From Armillaria gallica (Eukaryota; Basidiomycota; Agaricomycetes; Agaricales; Physalacriaceae), in contig JBANDB010000002.1 of the NCBI GenBank assembly GCA_037576215.1, positions 2,108,001 through 2,172,000 of the forward strand: a stretch of DNA of 64,000 nucleotides, in the 5' to 3' direction. Positions 1 through 10,581 of the stretch are shown here, one piece after another; the first letter of the stretch is position 1; every line of letters begins with the position of its first letter. A model generated the notes under the pieces. It was not told the origin of the DNA and did no database searches. It saw only the letters and a list, made by a program, of their open reading frames with translations. The position numbers were made by a program, and so were the translations under genes.

Positions 1-86
1 CACACGCACGAGACGCGATACTCGACTTCGAGAACCAGAAGGCCGCCATACGAGCAGTCGGGACGCCTGCCTTAACGAGGGGGTGA

Positions 87-421
87 TGTTACGATTTATT
101 CACTTTTCCTTCGGCACCTTGGATCCCACCGCTACAACCCCAACGTTCCCACCGTTGCCCCACATCTTTCAATCGAAGCCGCACACCATTGAGCTATTAT
201 TAGTTTCCGCACATCGTATATAAGTAGCACAGCTCTCAGCCACGTACCCTAGCTTCGAGCTAAGTTTAATACACCCCGGACTTTACTCACATCGCTTGCT
301 GAGAGTTCACTGCGTATACCGCTCCGCTGTAGCAGACACCACGGTTCTATCGATCTACCCAAAGTGCAAGGTAGTGCATCGTTAGATGCCTAGTCTGTTA
401 TTCCCGGGTCCGGCCATAACA
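87..421 (+). repeat. LTR of Gypsy3 (3' LTR in the plus orientation)
   Basis: The LTR begins TGTTACGATT directly after the polypurine tract and is judged to end at CCATAACA, giving an imperfect TGTTA..TAACA inverted terminus and a length of about 335 bp. It is related to the Gypsy2 LTR: both have a TATATAAGTA promoter box and the string CCCGGACTTTACTC. The right boundary is inferred from the terminus and from alignment with the Gypsy2 LTR, because the left partner LTR is outside the window. Confidence 0.65.
217..224 (+). promoter_or_regulatory. TATA box of the Gypsy3 LTR
   Basis: TATATAAG lies about 130 bp into the LTR, the expected place for the U3 promoter. The Gypsy2 LTR has the same box in the same relative position. 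Confidence 0.5.
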
Positions 422-439
422 GAAGTCAGCCCTACAAGT

Positions 440-2513
440 CTTACATCCACTTAAAACATACCAGGAGCATGAAGGAGACCTACACTTTGCAACTGACGCA
501 TGGACCTCGCCAAACCATAGACCTTATGTTGCCGTAACTGTACACTTTGAAGACAAAGGCAAGCCCATTAGCCTTCTGCTTGATATTGTTGAGGTGGCGA
601 AGGTACATGCTATTTTATCAGCTGCAGAAGCATTGCAATAAGCCATGCATAGAACCACACGGGCGAGAATCTTGCAGAGGCCTTCGTCGAAATCTTGGAG
701 GACTTCAAGCTATCGGATAAGGTTGGTTTTCTTGCGCATTTCATGAGGGAGTAAGGGACTCACCTAGACTTTCGTAGATTCTCTCCATCACCTGTGATAA
801 TGCCAGTAATAACGACACCATGATTGAGGCCATTGCTGAGGCCATCGACGATTTTCCTGGTGAAGCGAATCGAACCCGTTGCTTCGCGCATATTACGAAT
901 CTTGTTGCAAAATCACTGTTAAAACAGTTCAATGTATCCAAAAAAAAAACGGGTGAGATGGCAAGTAGTGCCGAGATTGCACTCCAGGAGTTAGCTGATG
1001 GACTAGACCTTGAGGAGGTTGAAACATGCTTGAGAGAGACCGAGGAAAACGGCCCAGGGGAGAAGGATAATGAGGATGGCCTCATTGACGAGCTAGCAGC
1101 TATGACGGTCTCAGAGAGGGAGGAATGGGAGGAACAAGTACTTCCAGCAAAGTCTGTGTTAGTGAAGGTATAACAGATATTCTATGAAAGGATACACACC
1201 ACTGAAAAGGTCTATCCAGCTCCGTAAACTCTCTTTCAAGATCATCAACTCTTCAACCATCTTGCTCCCTGCTTGGAATGCAATTCTCAATGAATTGAAG
1301 TTGAAGCCGAAGAAACTGCCACGTGACGTGGCAACCTGCTGGAATTCAACGTATGATATGCTTGAGGTAGCCATGGAGTACAAGCGAGCGATAAAGCAGA
1401 TTACGAATGATGATGAAGAGGCAGGCGACTGAGCCATACCAGAATACAGGCTGTCGTCGAAGGAGTGGAAGATTGCAGAGCAACTTCGCAATGTTCTCAA
1501 GGTGAGTCAGCCTATGTGTCACATGACTTCTGCCTAATTGGTCTTGATGCCAGATTCTCAAGGATGCAACGCTCTTCTTCTCTCGCTCAACACCTAGCCT
1601 TGCAACTGTGATTCCAGCTATGGATCACATTGACTCTGTCCTTACAACACAATCACTCAATGCCAGTTATGATCCTGCAATCCATGCAAGTTTATGCATC
1701 GCAAAAAAGACCCTAAACTGATATTATAATATCACAGATTATTCTGAAGTCTATCGTATATCAATGGGTACGTATTTCTATTCAAAGCCTCTTCCTTTCT
1801 TATTGTTTTATTTCCAGTGCTTCACCCATGCCATAAGCTTGCATATTTCCGCAAAGTCGGCTGGTCCCCTACATGGATCGATACAGCCCACGAAATCATC
1901 CGAACTGAGTACGAGCGCAAGTACAAGAACATGGCCATTGAAGGAGAAGAAGAGAACGAGGTGGAGGAGGTTACTACCTCAGTCTCGGTGTGTCAATCAG
2001 CTGCTCAGTCCTTCTTTAAAAGTACTGAGATCTCGTTAAAATAATATCTTTGATTCTCTTCCAATGCTCGCTACTGCTGGGTCAACTCAGGATGAGCTCG
2101 ATAGGTATCTTTCAACAGATCCCGAGAATGTAGATGATGGATTGGCATGGTGGAACGAGCACCGTGCGATGTATCCCCATCTCTCACGTATGGCACTGAA
2201 TTATCTGTCAATTCCCGGTATGTTACTTTGCTTATATGATAGTCCTTACTCATACTCGCATCTAGCTACCTCTGTAGATGTTGAGCGTGTTTTTAGCCGC
2301 AGCTGTATCCTTCTTTCTCACATCCGAAACCAACTCAGTGCTCAGAGCACTCGGGCTCTGCTATGTCTTGGGCAATGGAGCCTTCATGGTTATGTCCATG
2401 ATGACGATATTCTAGCAGCAGCAGCTCTTCCTGAAGTTCCGGATGGTGAAGGAGAAGACAGCGACTTTCTAATGCCAGACGGTTGGGATATAATTGAGTC
2501 TGATAAAGATTAG
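440..2513 (+). pseudogene. hAT-family transposase, 5'-truncated and decayed
   Basis: Spliced translation gives a hAT transposase lacking the N-terminal zinc finger. It starts at DAWTSPNHRPYVAV, runs through the RNase H-like core (SITCDNASNND, then RCFAHITNLVAKS) and PRDVATCWNSTYDML, and ends in the hAT dimerisation domain (TSVDVERVFSRSC...LSAQSTRALLCLGQW) with a stop at 2513. Short introns fit at about 605-656, 722-777, 1168-1219, 1501-1553, 1766-1816 and 2219-2267. The gene is dead: TGA stops at 1430 and 1719 sit where relatives have arginine (CGA), and a frame slip lies near 2030-2050. The 5' part is missing at the Gypsy3 LTR. The family call is firm; exact exon edges are approximate. Confidence 0.8.
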
Positions 2514-2559
2514 TATACTATTTTCGTAGCTAGTAATTTGAACTGTGGTTTGGGTTGGG

Positions 2560-2700
2560 TATACCCTTGACCTGCTGTACCCTCACTCAACCCGCCAATA
2601 CCTGGATGAAACCCATACCCATGAGAAGGGTAGGGGTAAGACTGGGTATGGGTGCGGGTGTCGTCTTCGACACCCGTGGGTGACCCATGGTGATCACTAC
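2560..2700. repeat. Subterminal GGGT/ACCC-rich end of the hAT element
   Basis: After the transposase stop the sequence is filled with short inverted and direct copies of ACCCATACCC, GGGTATGGG and ACCCGTGGGT. Such subterminal motif clusters are typical of hAT termini and are thought to bind the transposase. The exact end, where Gypsy2 integrase sequence begins on the other strand at about 2700, is not fixed by a visible target duplication. Confidence 0.45.
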
Positions 2701-2708
2701 TGGCGTGG

Positions 2709-3086
2709 TCACGCATCGAGGACCTCTTCAACTTCAAATTCCTCTTCATCTTTGATCAAGTCTGGTGGGGGTGGCGGCAGTAATTCTTGGTTGGGGAAGG
2801 CCGGCGGGGTGTATGGCATTAGGAGCTTTTCATTGAATCGTGGGTGAATCTTCCAGTGTGGTGGCAGTTTGAGTTTGTACACACTGGCACCTGTTTTTTC
2901 CAGGATTAGGAAGGGGCTGACATGTTTGTCATCAAGCTTCTTTTTGGGTCGTGGGAGGTGAAGGTTGGTCACGTCAAGCCAGACACGGTCACCTGTTTGA
3001 TATGAGTGTGCGTCGCGCTTTTTCTTGTCGTACTGTGTCTTCATTTTTTTTAGCAGCCTCCTTAAGGGCTTTCTGGGTTTCAGCAT
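2709..3086 (-). pseudogene. Gypsy2 integrase C-terminal fragment
   Basis: This frame is homologous to the integrase C-terminal region of Gypsy1: KTQYDKKKRDAHSYQTGDRVWLD, LHLPRPKKKLDDK, and NEKLLMPYTPPAFPNQE, ending in an acidic EVEEVLD stretch that precedes the chromodomain in Gypsy1. Here the frame stops at once and the chromodomain is absent. Upstream the frame is broken at an A8 run near 3050, a probable replication slip. Confidence 0.7.
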
Positions 3087-4788
3087 GGATCGTCGTCATC
3101 TTTTTTTTGAAGTCTTCTGCTGCAGGATTGGTGAATGGGGTAGTTCATCGAGAATCTGGTAGGACTCAGGGGTTTCGGCCATAGAGTACCATGAATGGAC
3201 TCCTATTGGTCACGCTATGGACTCGGTTGTTGTGGGCGAACTCTGCTAGCAGTAACCAGTCGCTCCAGTCGGTTTGACGGTGATTTACGAATATCTGGAG
3301 GTATTTGATGATCTCTTGGTTGACTCACTCTGTTTGCCCATCTGTCTGAGGGTGGAAGGCTGTCGAGGCGTTGGGCATGATGTCGAGTAGTTGGTACAGT
3401 TCTTTCATAAATTGGGAGACAAACTGTGGTCCTCGGTCAGATATGATGACTCAGGGCATTCCGTGGCATGTGTAAACATGGTCCCATAGGAGGCGCACCC
3501 ATCCTTCTGCTGACAGCTCGGTGTTACAGGCGATTGGAATGATTGCTTTGGAGAATCTGTCAACGACTATAAGCATTGCGTCATGGCCATTCGAGTTGGG
3601 TAATCCGGTGACCATATTGGCCAATATGTGCATCCATGGCCCGACTGGTACCTCATTAGGGTGTAACGGCGCAGCTTTTGCGTGGGTGTTCGACTTAGTT
3701 TGTTGACACGTTTCATAGCCTTTAACGTAGGCCTTGATGTCCTTTTTTAGCTTTGGCCACCGGTAATTGCGGAGTATCAGCTCTTTTGTCTTCTCGATTC
3801 CTGGGTGGCCGGCAGTGATGTGGTTGTGGTGTTGGAAAATGATGTTGCCCTGTAGTGTCTTCTTATGGGGTACATAGATTCTCCCGTCGTAGAAGAGGAG
3901 GCTGTCCTGGCATGAGATTCCCTGTTTGTGAGCCAACAAGGTGGTAATGCCCTCGTCCCAAAGCTCTTCTTGTCGTGTTGCTTCCTTGACCACCTGTTGC
4001 ATTTCTGTTGTCATGGGCAGAATGAGGGCTTGGAAGTGTGCGGCTTCGAGTACGATGATGTTGTCATTGTCCTTGGTTCCTTGGTCGTGGTCACTATGTT
4101 GTGAGAGCAGGTCTGCTTTCACGTTTTGAGTGCCAGGCTTGTGGAAGAGCTGAAAATGATATTCCGCCAACTCAGTTACCCAGCGGGCCTGTCGTTGGTT
4201 TAGCTTCTGGGGGAGACGGAAATACTGGAGGTTTTGGTGGTCCATCCAGATTTCTACATTGTGTTTTGTGCCCATGAGGTAGTGGCACCATTCCAAGAGT
4301 GCGAGCATTATCACAAGCAATTCCTTGTTGTAGATCTCGTAGTTCCGTTTGGTGGCGCTGAGCGACTTTGACATAAAGGCTACTGGTCGCCATACATCAC
4401 CCTGTTTCTGGCTGGGGACCGCACTGACGGCTCCTTCGCTGGTGTCGGCTTCGACCTGGAAGGGATCGTCATCATTTGGAATGGCCAGGATGACATCCTC
4501 GGCCATTCGTTGTTTGAGCTCGTCAAACACCTTCCGCTGGGCCTCACGCCACTTCCATTCAGTTTTACTGGTGAGCTGCATAAGCGGTCGGATGACTTTG
4601 GAGTACATCTTTATAAACTTCCTGTAGAAGTTGGTGAAGCTGAGGAAGGATTGCAGCTCCTTTTTCTTCTTGGGCACTGGCCATTCGGCAATACCAGCGA
4701 CCTTGACGGGATCCATTCGGATGGAGTTCTCGCTGATAATTACACCGAGATACTCCATCTTGAGTACCTCAAACTCGCATTTTTCCAC
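3087..4788 (-). pseudogene. Gypsy2 pol: RT C-terminal part, RNase H and integrase
   Basis: The longest open piece is 3451-4788 (445 aa). It contains the RT connection (GIAEWPVPKKKKELQSFL), RNase H (QVEADTSEGAVSAVPSQKQ; the second residue pair has drifted from Gypsy1) and the integrase zinc region (HHNHITAGHPGIEKTK...CQQTK), then the first catalytic part of the integrase core. TGA codons at 3451-3453 and 3325-3327 replace arginines expected in MPRVIISDRG and GQTERVNQE. The order matches Gypsy1 exactly. It cannot yield a functional product. Confidence 0.75.
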
Positions 4789-4815
4789 CTTGAGGAAAAG
4801 CTTGTTTTCACGAAG

Positions 4816-5049
4816 TCATTGGAGCACACGTTTGATGATTCGTTGGTGCTCGTCTAAGTCCTTCGAGAAGATGAGGATGTCGTCGAGGTAAATCGTGACT
4901 TTGCCTTCAGCGATCAGGTCCTTAAAGATGTCGTTCATCATCCATTGGAACGTCACAGGCAAGTTGGTCAGTCCGAAGAACATAATGGTCAGCTCAAAGA
5001 GCCCTCAATTCGTGCGGAACATGGCCTTCTCCTCGTCCCCTTCCTTTAT
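4816..5049 (-). pseudogene. Gypsy2 RT catalytic palm segment
   Basis: Between two ORF blocks the minus strand still reads the RT palm, including the catalytic YLDD box (VTIYLDDILIFSKD, about 4865-4905) and the FFGLTN motif. The stretch is cut by TGA at 4816-4818 (expected arginine in LQRLREN) and 5005-5007 (expected arginine in RTNRGLFE). It joins the blocks on either side into one former RT domain. Confidence 0.65.
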
Positions 5050-5823
5050 TCAGACATTGTTGTATCCCCAATGAACGTTGAGCTTCGTGAAATATTTGGT
5101 GCCACACAGCTTGTCAATGAGCTCCAAGATGAGTGGTAATGGATATTGATTTTTGATGGTCATCTTGTTAAGCTTGCGATAGTCCTGGACAGGTCGTAAC
5201 ATGCCATCCTTTTTCTTTACGAAGAAGAAGGGAGAGGCAAACAGAGACTTGGACAGATGAATCCTTCCGGATTCCAAGTTCTCGTTGAGGAACTTGTCGA
5301 GCTGTTCCTGTTCGTTGTGGTTCAGGGGGTAGACCTTGCAATCCAGGGTCGACTTCACATTAGGGATGAGTTCTATGGTGTGATCCCACGGTTTTCGCTC
5401 GGGTAAAGCGTCGAAACTCTCTTTGGTGAAGAGGTCGCAGAAGGAGCAGTATTGTTCGGGGATGAGTTCTTCAAGAGTTTTCTTGGGCTTGTCAGCATTC
5501 GCCTTGGCCGCAAGGTCGTTTGCGTGATGCATGGATCGAATGATTAATTCCTCCTCCATTTGTATGGCGAGAATTGTGTCGCCCTCGTCGAGTTCTTTGT
5601 CCCAGCAGTTGTCGGGGTCCACGTCGGGAAGTGCAAGGTGATTCCTTGTGCATTGGCAGCGTCCAAAGATCACATTCCCAGTCTTCCAGTTCACGATGGG
5701 GTTATGGCATTTAAGCCAATCGTGGCTGAGATAAATGTCCTTTTTCCCGAGGTTGGTGACGGCTAGGTCAATCCGTTCACGATGTTCTCCAATAGTTAGG
5801 CAGAGTTCGACAAATTCTGTCAT
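5050..5823 (-). pseudogene. Gypsy2 pol: end of protease and start of RT
   Basis: The 257-aa frame starts within the aspartic protease domain (ERIDLAVTNLGKKDIYLSHDWL) and passes into RT (PWDHTIELIPN, FFVKKKDGMLRPVQDYRKLN). It ends at a TGA (5050-5052) where Gypsy1 has arginine in NNVRIK. The protease active site is just upstream at about 5935-5955, LLDSGCT, in the same frame but beyond a TAA near 5835. Order and spacing match Gypsy1. Confidence 0.75.
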
Positions 5824-6823
5824 GTCTTCCCTTTAGTTCCAGGTTCCATCAGCATTATAAACTGGAATCGGGACTGCCGCCTTTTTCGTGTCGAGTTGAT
5901 GCTGTTCAAAGTAGGCACAGTTAATCGCACTCCCGGTGCACCCACTGTCTAGCAGTGCCTTCGTGCTAAGGACCTTCTGTCCTGTGCAGGGCTCGATAGT
6001 GACCAGGATCATAAGGTCACTGGTTGTTCCGCAGATATATCGGATGGGTTCGTGGAGTTCATAGAGTCATTCGTGGGCAGTCTCGCCTGTCTTTCTAAGT
6101 TCTTGGAGTAGCTCATCTGTGAGTTCCCCCATTTGGTCTTTGTATATCCATAAGCAGAGGATGGCACGAGCCGCACTGTCGTTTGACGCTTTGCGGATAG
6201 CTCGCAGCGTCCAATCCACCTCGAATGGTTTCATCCATCGATGAGGGACCTCTCGAACCTTTGCACTGACCGGGATTGGTGCAGCTAACATTAGTGAGGT
6301 CACCCCTGCCGATGGTCGCCCGTCATTGGAGGAGGGTTTCATCGTTCGGGACTTTGGGGAGACTCTATGGCTGCCTGCGGCAAGCCACTTTTGGAATGAG
6401 GTATCGTCTTCCTCATCAGGTACTTCAACCATACTTACATGCCCCCTTTTTACTGCCTGGGTGCTAGCAGCTTCCCCCTTTCTGGCTTTCTGGTCGTCCT
6501 CCCCAGTCGCGAGTAGGGAACTGGAGGAGCATTTCCAGGGAGTGGCGCCCTGACCACCACTACGTGCAGAGGCACCAGGTGTGACTTGGACCAAACGAAC
6601 AGTATTACCAGTATCACCGTCTACTCCCAGGCCTGTAAAGGGACCTTGTGGTCCCATAGGATCCCTCATTGCTTTCGGGGTTCCCAATCTCCCTTCAGTC
6701 ATTGGGTTTTCTAATCTCCAGGGGCGCAGACCCTGCGACTGGTCACGGGAAGGGTGGGTCGTCTTCTCGACCGCATGGGTAGCGCGTGCCTCACCTACCA
6801 ACTCGTCCACCCTGGTTCCAACC
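5824..6823 (-). pseudogene. Gypsy2 pol N-terminal linker and protease active site
   Basis: This holds a proline/serine-rich linker with the motif EVPDEEDDTSF followed by VPHRWMKPFEVDWTLR, both matched in Gypsy1 pol (EVPDNEDDTSF, VPHTWLKPFEAEWTLR). The protease loop LLDSGCTGS lies at the left part of the interval. A TGA at 6067-6069 replaces the arginine in HERLYELH. The right edge is the 7-bp target duplication TCCAACC (6817-6823) of copy A; the frame continued beyond it in 10002-10158. Confidence 0.65.
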
Positions 6824-9800
6824 CACCCTTGGCTGTAGTGTTAGGCCAAAGCTAATGGTTATAACCATCTATCACTTTGCCAAATTTGTGGTTATTAACC
6901 ACCTTTCAATTGGGCACAAACCCAAGCCATCTCTGCCCTAAATGATGCTCCCAAAGCAGCAGGCAGTATCAAATAACCAGATAATCATGGTTATTTCTCT
7001 TACAGTGAGCTTTTATTCATCCAAAAATTAATATTATGCTACAGCATACAAAAAAGGCAGCTACACTTAAATCCGGCAACACTGCCCTCTTAATGCCAGA
7101 ATCCTAAATAATCAAATTCCCGCCCTTCAGCTCAATGTATAGGTGTGCAGACTGGGATTTGAGGACAAAAATAAGACCTCAAGGATGCACCAATCCAATC
7201 CCGACTGGGTGCAGGCGATGTGAAATGGATGCGAGGCATTGATAACGGATGACCTATTATTTCTATCACAAAAAGGCAAAAGGAAAATTATTTACACACA
7301 CAGAGATTTGAACAGAAGCTCTCATTAAGAAATGGAACAATTAAACCACTGTACCAACAGGTCATACAAGCTATGGAAATTATAGTATATTTATCTACTT
7401 AGATACATGAGAAATATCAATAAAAAAAACCCCCGCCGTCGTATGGCGTGTAGTGGGGCATTGACAACATGGGTGACCCCGAGCATGGTGTCATCGGCGA
7501 TGTAGACACCACATTCGTCAGAGTGTGAGGTCGCAGGGCAGCAGGTGGCGGTATTCGATGAGTAGGATGCAGTACAAGTGGTGGGCGGGAGTCATTGACC
7601 GTTCGAGGGTGATTGGGAGATCGGAAAGGGAAATATTGTTCACCATTTGATTCCCTGAAGTCGACAACAGGGGTGGAGAGGTTATCGCTGGACTGGATCG
7701 AGTGTAGTGGTTGGTATTCGCCAAAAAAGGCAGGCGTTGGGATGGACGGCGGGCTGATGGCAACGATGGCCTCGCAGGCAGGAGCAGACCACATAGTTGT
7801 GTTCCCCCACTCAAAAAATGGGAGATGCACGACTTTGGGGTCAGTAGGTGGTTTGAGTGGGGCAGGAGAGCCCGATGTTGGTCGGGGATGCGGTGGGCAG
7901 TGACGGCGGTTGTGGTGGTCCAATATCCAGAATTTTTGGTGCAGTTGATGCGCCATTGAGCCGTTCACTGATGCTCAAAAGCGCATGCTCCTCGTCATCG
8001 TCGTCGTCTGTCAGCGTCCCGATGTTGGTCCCACCCTCCCACTCGCACCCTCCCGCTTTTCTGCGCCATCCCTGCTTGCCTTCCCTCTCTCATAGCCCTG
8101 CCCCATATCCTACCAAGGCCCTCCTCCACGTTTATAGCCTTCACGTCATCCCTGGCCATCATCGTCGTCGTCCAATTCGTCGTTGTCGTCCGTGGTGCCC
8201 TTCCGGATATTTTTCCCCCTCCCGCTTGCAGATGAGCACCGATATCGGATCCCTCCATTTGTATGGGGTCATTGATGTATCGTTGACTTGTGTATGGCTG
8301 CGATTCGCCTCAATGTCAATGCGGGGTAGACTCGGTCGGTCAGAATGGGGATGGGGGCGGTATTTGGGGCAGCGGGGACACCATTGGGGTGTCACAGTCA
8401 TTGTCGTCGATGGATTTCAGTGTCTCATCCATCACATGGGGCTATGGATGGCCCTGCCTCATTGGAGGGCTTACGCACGGTTGGTGGGGAAGGAATAGTC
8501 GCTCTCCGGGGTTCTTGGGGCCACTAGATGTGGAAAAAGTATCTAAAACAATAGTAAGTATCAAAAAAAAATTAAGAACATACCTTTTTACACCCGTGAG
8601 AGGGCTGTCGAGTGAGGGGATGGGCGTTGCGGCGGTGAGAGGTGGTGGTAAAAGGTAAGAAAAGAAGTAGCACAGCCACTCGATCGCTGCTCAGTTGGTC
8701 GGACCGTAGCAATCGAGTGAGTGGAATGCAGACTTGGGATTCATCCCCCACTCGAATTACTCTCTCTGAGGGCCTAAAAGTCTTTGGAACATTCAATTAT
8801 CATTAGATATTATATACTTATATACCTTTTTGAGTAGCGGAATATAAGGAACTTTAGATATTGGCTATTTAATGGTAATTTCTTCGATTTCCATGCATTT
8901 TGAAGATTCTATCCCCTTCATAGACCACTAGATGTCATCTTGAACAGTGAAAGTGTAGTTATATATTCAATGTAATATATGACACAGTGTAAATAATTCT
9001 CCCGATCCACCAAGATCCACAAATACATACATATATTGCATGTACGAGTTTTCGAATGCACCTAGCATGCATTCATTAGTAGTTCTTGATTGACCTGGTC
9101 TACTGACTTTAATATGACTTTAATTAAATTTGGGTATTACAGCATAGATACTGAACTGTAAGCTACAATAATCAATTTATGCGTAAATCTACTACACATC
9201 AACACATCTAGATACTTTTCTCCACTTTACAAGATGTGGTCGGCCGACACTGAAGCATTTGTGTCGTGAAATTTGAATCGGTCCGGGTCTTCCGCTTCGC
9301 CAGCAAAGTCCGAAAACGTCGAAAATGTTCTCTCTTGTTAAATTAGAGATTCACAACATTACATTAACTTGTAGAAGTATAAATATGACTAGTATATGAT
9401 TATGATGCTTCCAAAAAACCAAATTACTTGCTCAAATAGCCTGAATTCTAGGGTAGACTCACCAAAAAAAATCTAGCTACCGGATTTGGAATGATAGAAT
9501 CCCACAGTAAGTACATCCTGGTTTGCCCTGACACATCCAGCCAAAATATGCTCCGCGCATGCGGGGAGAGGCCAAAAACTGCAATCAAACATATTTTTTG
9601 AGGCCATGCAATTTTTTTTGGACTCAAACGATGAGTGGGAGGGCGGGAATTATGGTGCCAGCCACACCAGTGCCAGGCCAGCCAATTTGGGCTGTGGCAG
9701 TGTCCTGAGAGCATTACATAAGCTCATCTGTGGGCAGGCAAATATATTTGCTGATTGAGAAAAGCTCGGAAGGGCTGAATTTCCAAATTTATGGTCCCGG

Positions 9801-10001
9801 TTTGCAAGGTTGAGGTATAAATAAAATATGGAAGGCCATCCTGCTTATTATGGATGCAAAATAGGGCCCAAACCAAGCCAAAACCAAGCTGTGCTAGCAA
9901 ATTTTCTTCCCTAGCAGGAGCATGGTAAATAACCATGATTTTGCCAAACCACTCCATGGTTATAACCATTATGGTTTGGTCTAATACTACATCTATGACT
10001 G
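6824..10001 (-). mobile_element. 3,178-bp DNA element, copy A
   Basis: The ends are imperfect terminal inverted repeats starting CA and containing TGTAGTRTTAGRCCAAA, followed by the palindrome ATGGTTATAACCAT. A perfect 7-bp target duplication TCCAACC lies at 6817-6823 and 10002-10008. It is exactly as long as copy B (20018-23195) and in the opposite orientation: each position x here matches 30019 minus x there, with no difference at any site I compared. No transposase is encoded, so it is presumably non-autonomous. Seven-bp duplications do not point firmly to one superfamily. Strand is set relative to copy B, taken as plus. Confidence 0.85.
7305..7356 (-). ncRNA. tRNA-like RNA polymerase III promoter in copy A
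   Basis: The minus strand carries an A box TGGTACAGTGG (7356-7346) and a B box GTTCAAATC (7313-7305), 43 nt apart start to start, which is the tRNA spacing. The acceptor and T stems do not pair well, so this is a degenerate tRNA or SINE-like promoter rather than a tRNA gene. Copy B has the same at 22663-22714. Confidence 0.4.
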
Positions 10002-10158
10002 TCCAACCAGTCGGGCAGAGGGCCCCACTGTTATGTTGAATGATGATATGGTGGTCATCTTTTCGACCAATGCTTTCACTTATACTGAGTTACTGGCCAA
10101 TCATTTAGCCAGTTGTGCAGTCCTGGGGTTGGCAGCCCCGGCTTCTAAAGAGGCTTTG

Positions 10159-10546
10159 TATTAGACCTGAATTCCTATCAATGACAAACAATGGCTGTCT
10201 CGCGTTCGGGCAGTCACCGATGTAGTCGTTATAGGCGATTCAGCTAAGTCTTTAGTTTTGCGGCCAAATATTAAGCGATAGATTCAGTATGGATTAAAGT
10301 TAGTTCGAGGCTGGCGTACATGAAGTGGGTGATACTACTTAAATACGAAAGGTTAGGACCTAAAATAACGCGTTCGTGAGTGGTCAATAACGAAGTACAA
10401 GGACTTGGAGCCGCAGCACGCCATAGAGAAGGGACAGCGTGGAGACTTGGGAGATAACATGGGAACAATCTCCTATAGATGCAGCCCAGTCGGTCCGGGG
10501 TGAAGATAAGATAAGATAAAGTGGAAAAAATGAATAAATCGTAACA
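10159..10546 (-). repeat. Gypsy1 3' LTR
   Basis: 388 bp. On the coding strand it starts TGTTACGATT and ends GGTCTAATA. It follows the purine tract atgagggggtaa at the end of the internal region. It has TpG or CpA at the five sites where one LTR has lost a CpG, except one site where the other copy has. Confidence 0.92.
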
Positions 10547-10581
10547 TTACCCCCTCATTAAGGCAGGCGTCCCGACTGCCG

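Larger units (their letters stand above)
1..421 (+). mobile_element. Gypsy3: 3' end of a plus-strand Ty3/Gypsy LTR retrotransposon
   Basis: Bases 1-86 match the last internal bases of the Gypsy1 element (read on its own strand): both share the string CAGTCGGGACGCCTGCCTTAA, followed by a purine tract (cgagggggtga here) and then the LTR start TGTTACGATTTATTC. The rest of the element lies left of the window. No coding capacity remains here. The right edge abuts hAT transposase coding sequence, so this element, or what is left of it, appears to have interrupted or truncated that gene. Confidence 0.75.
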
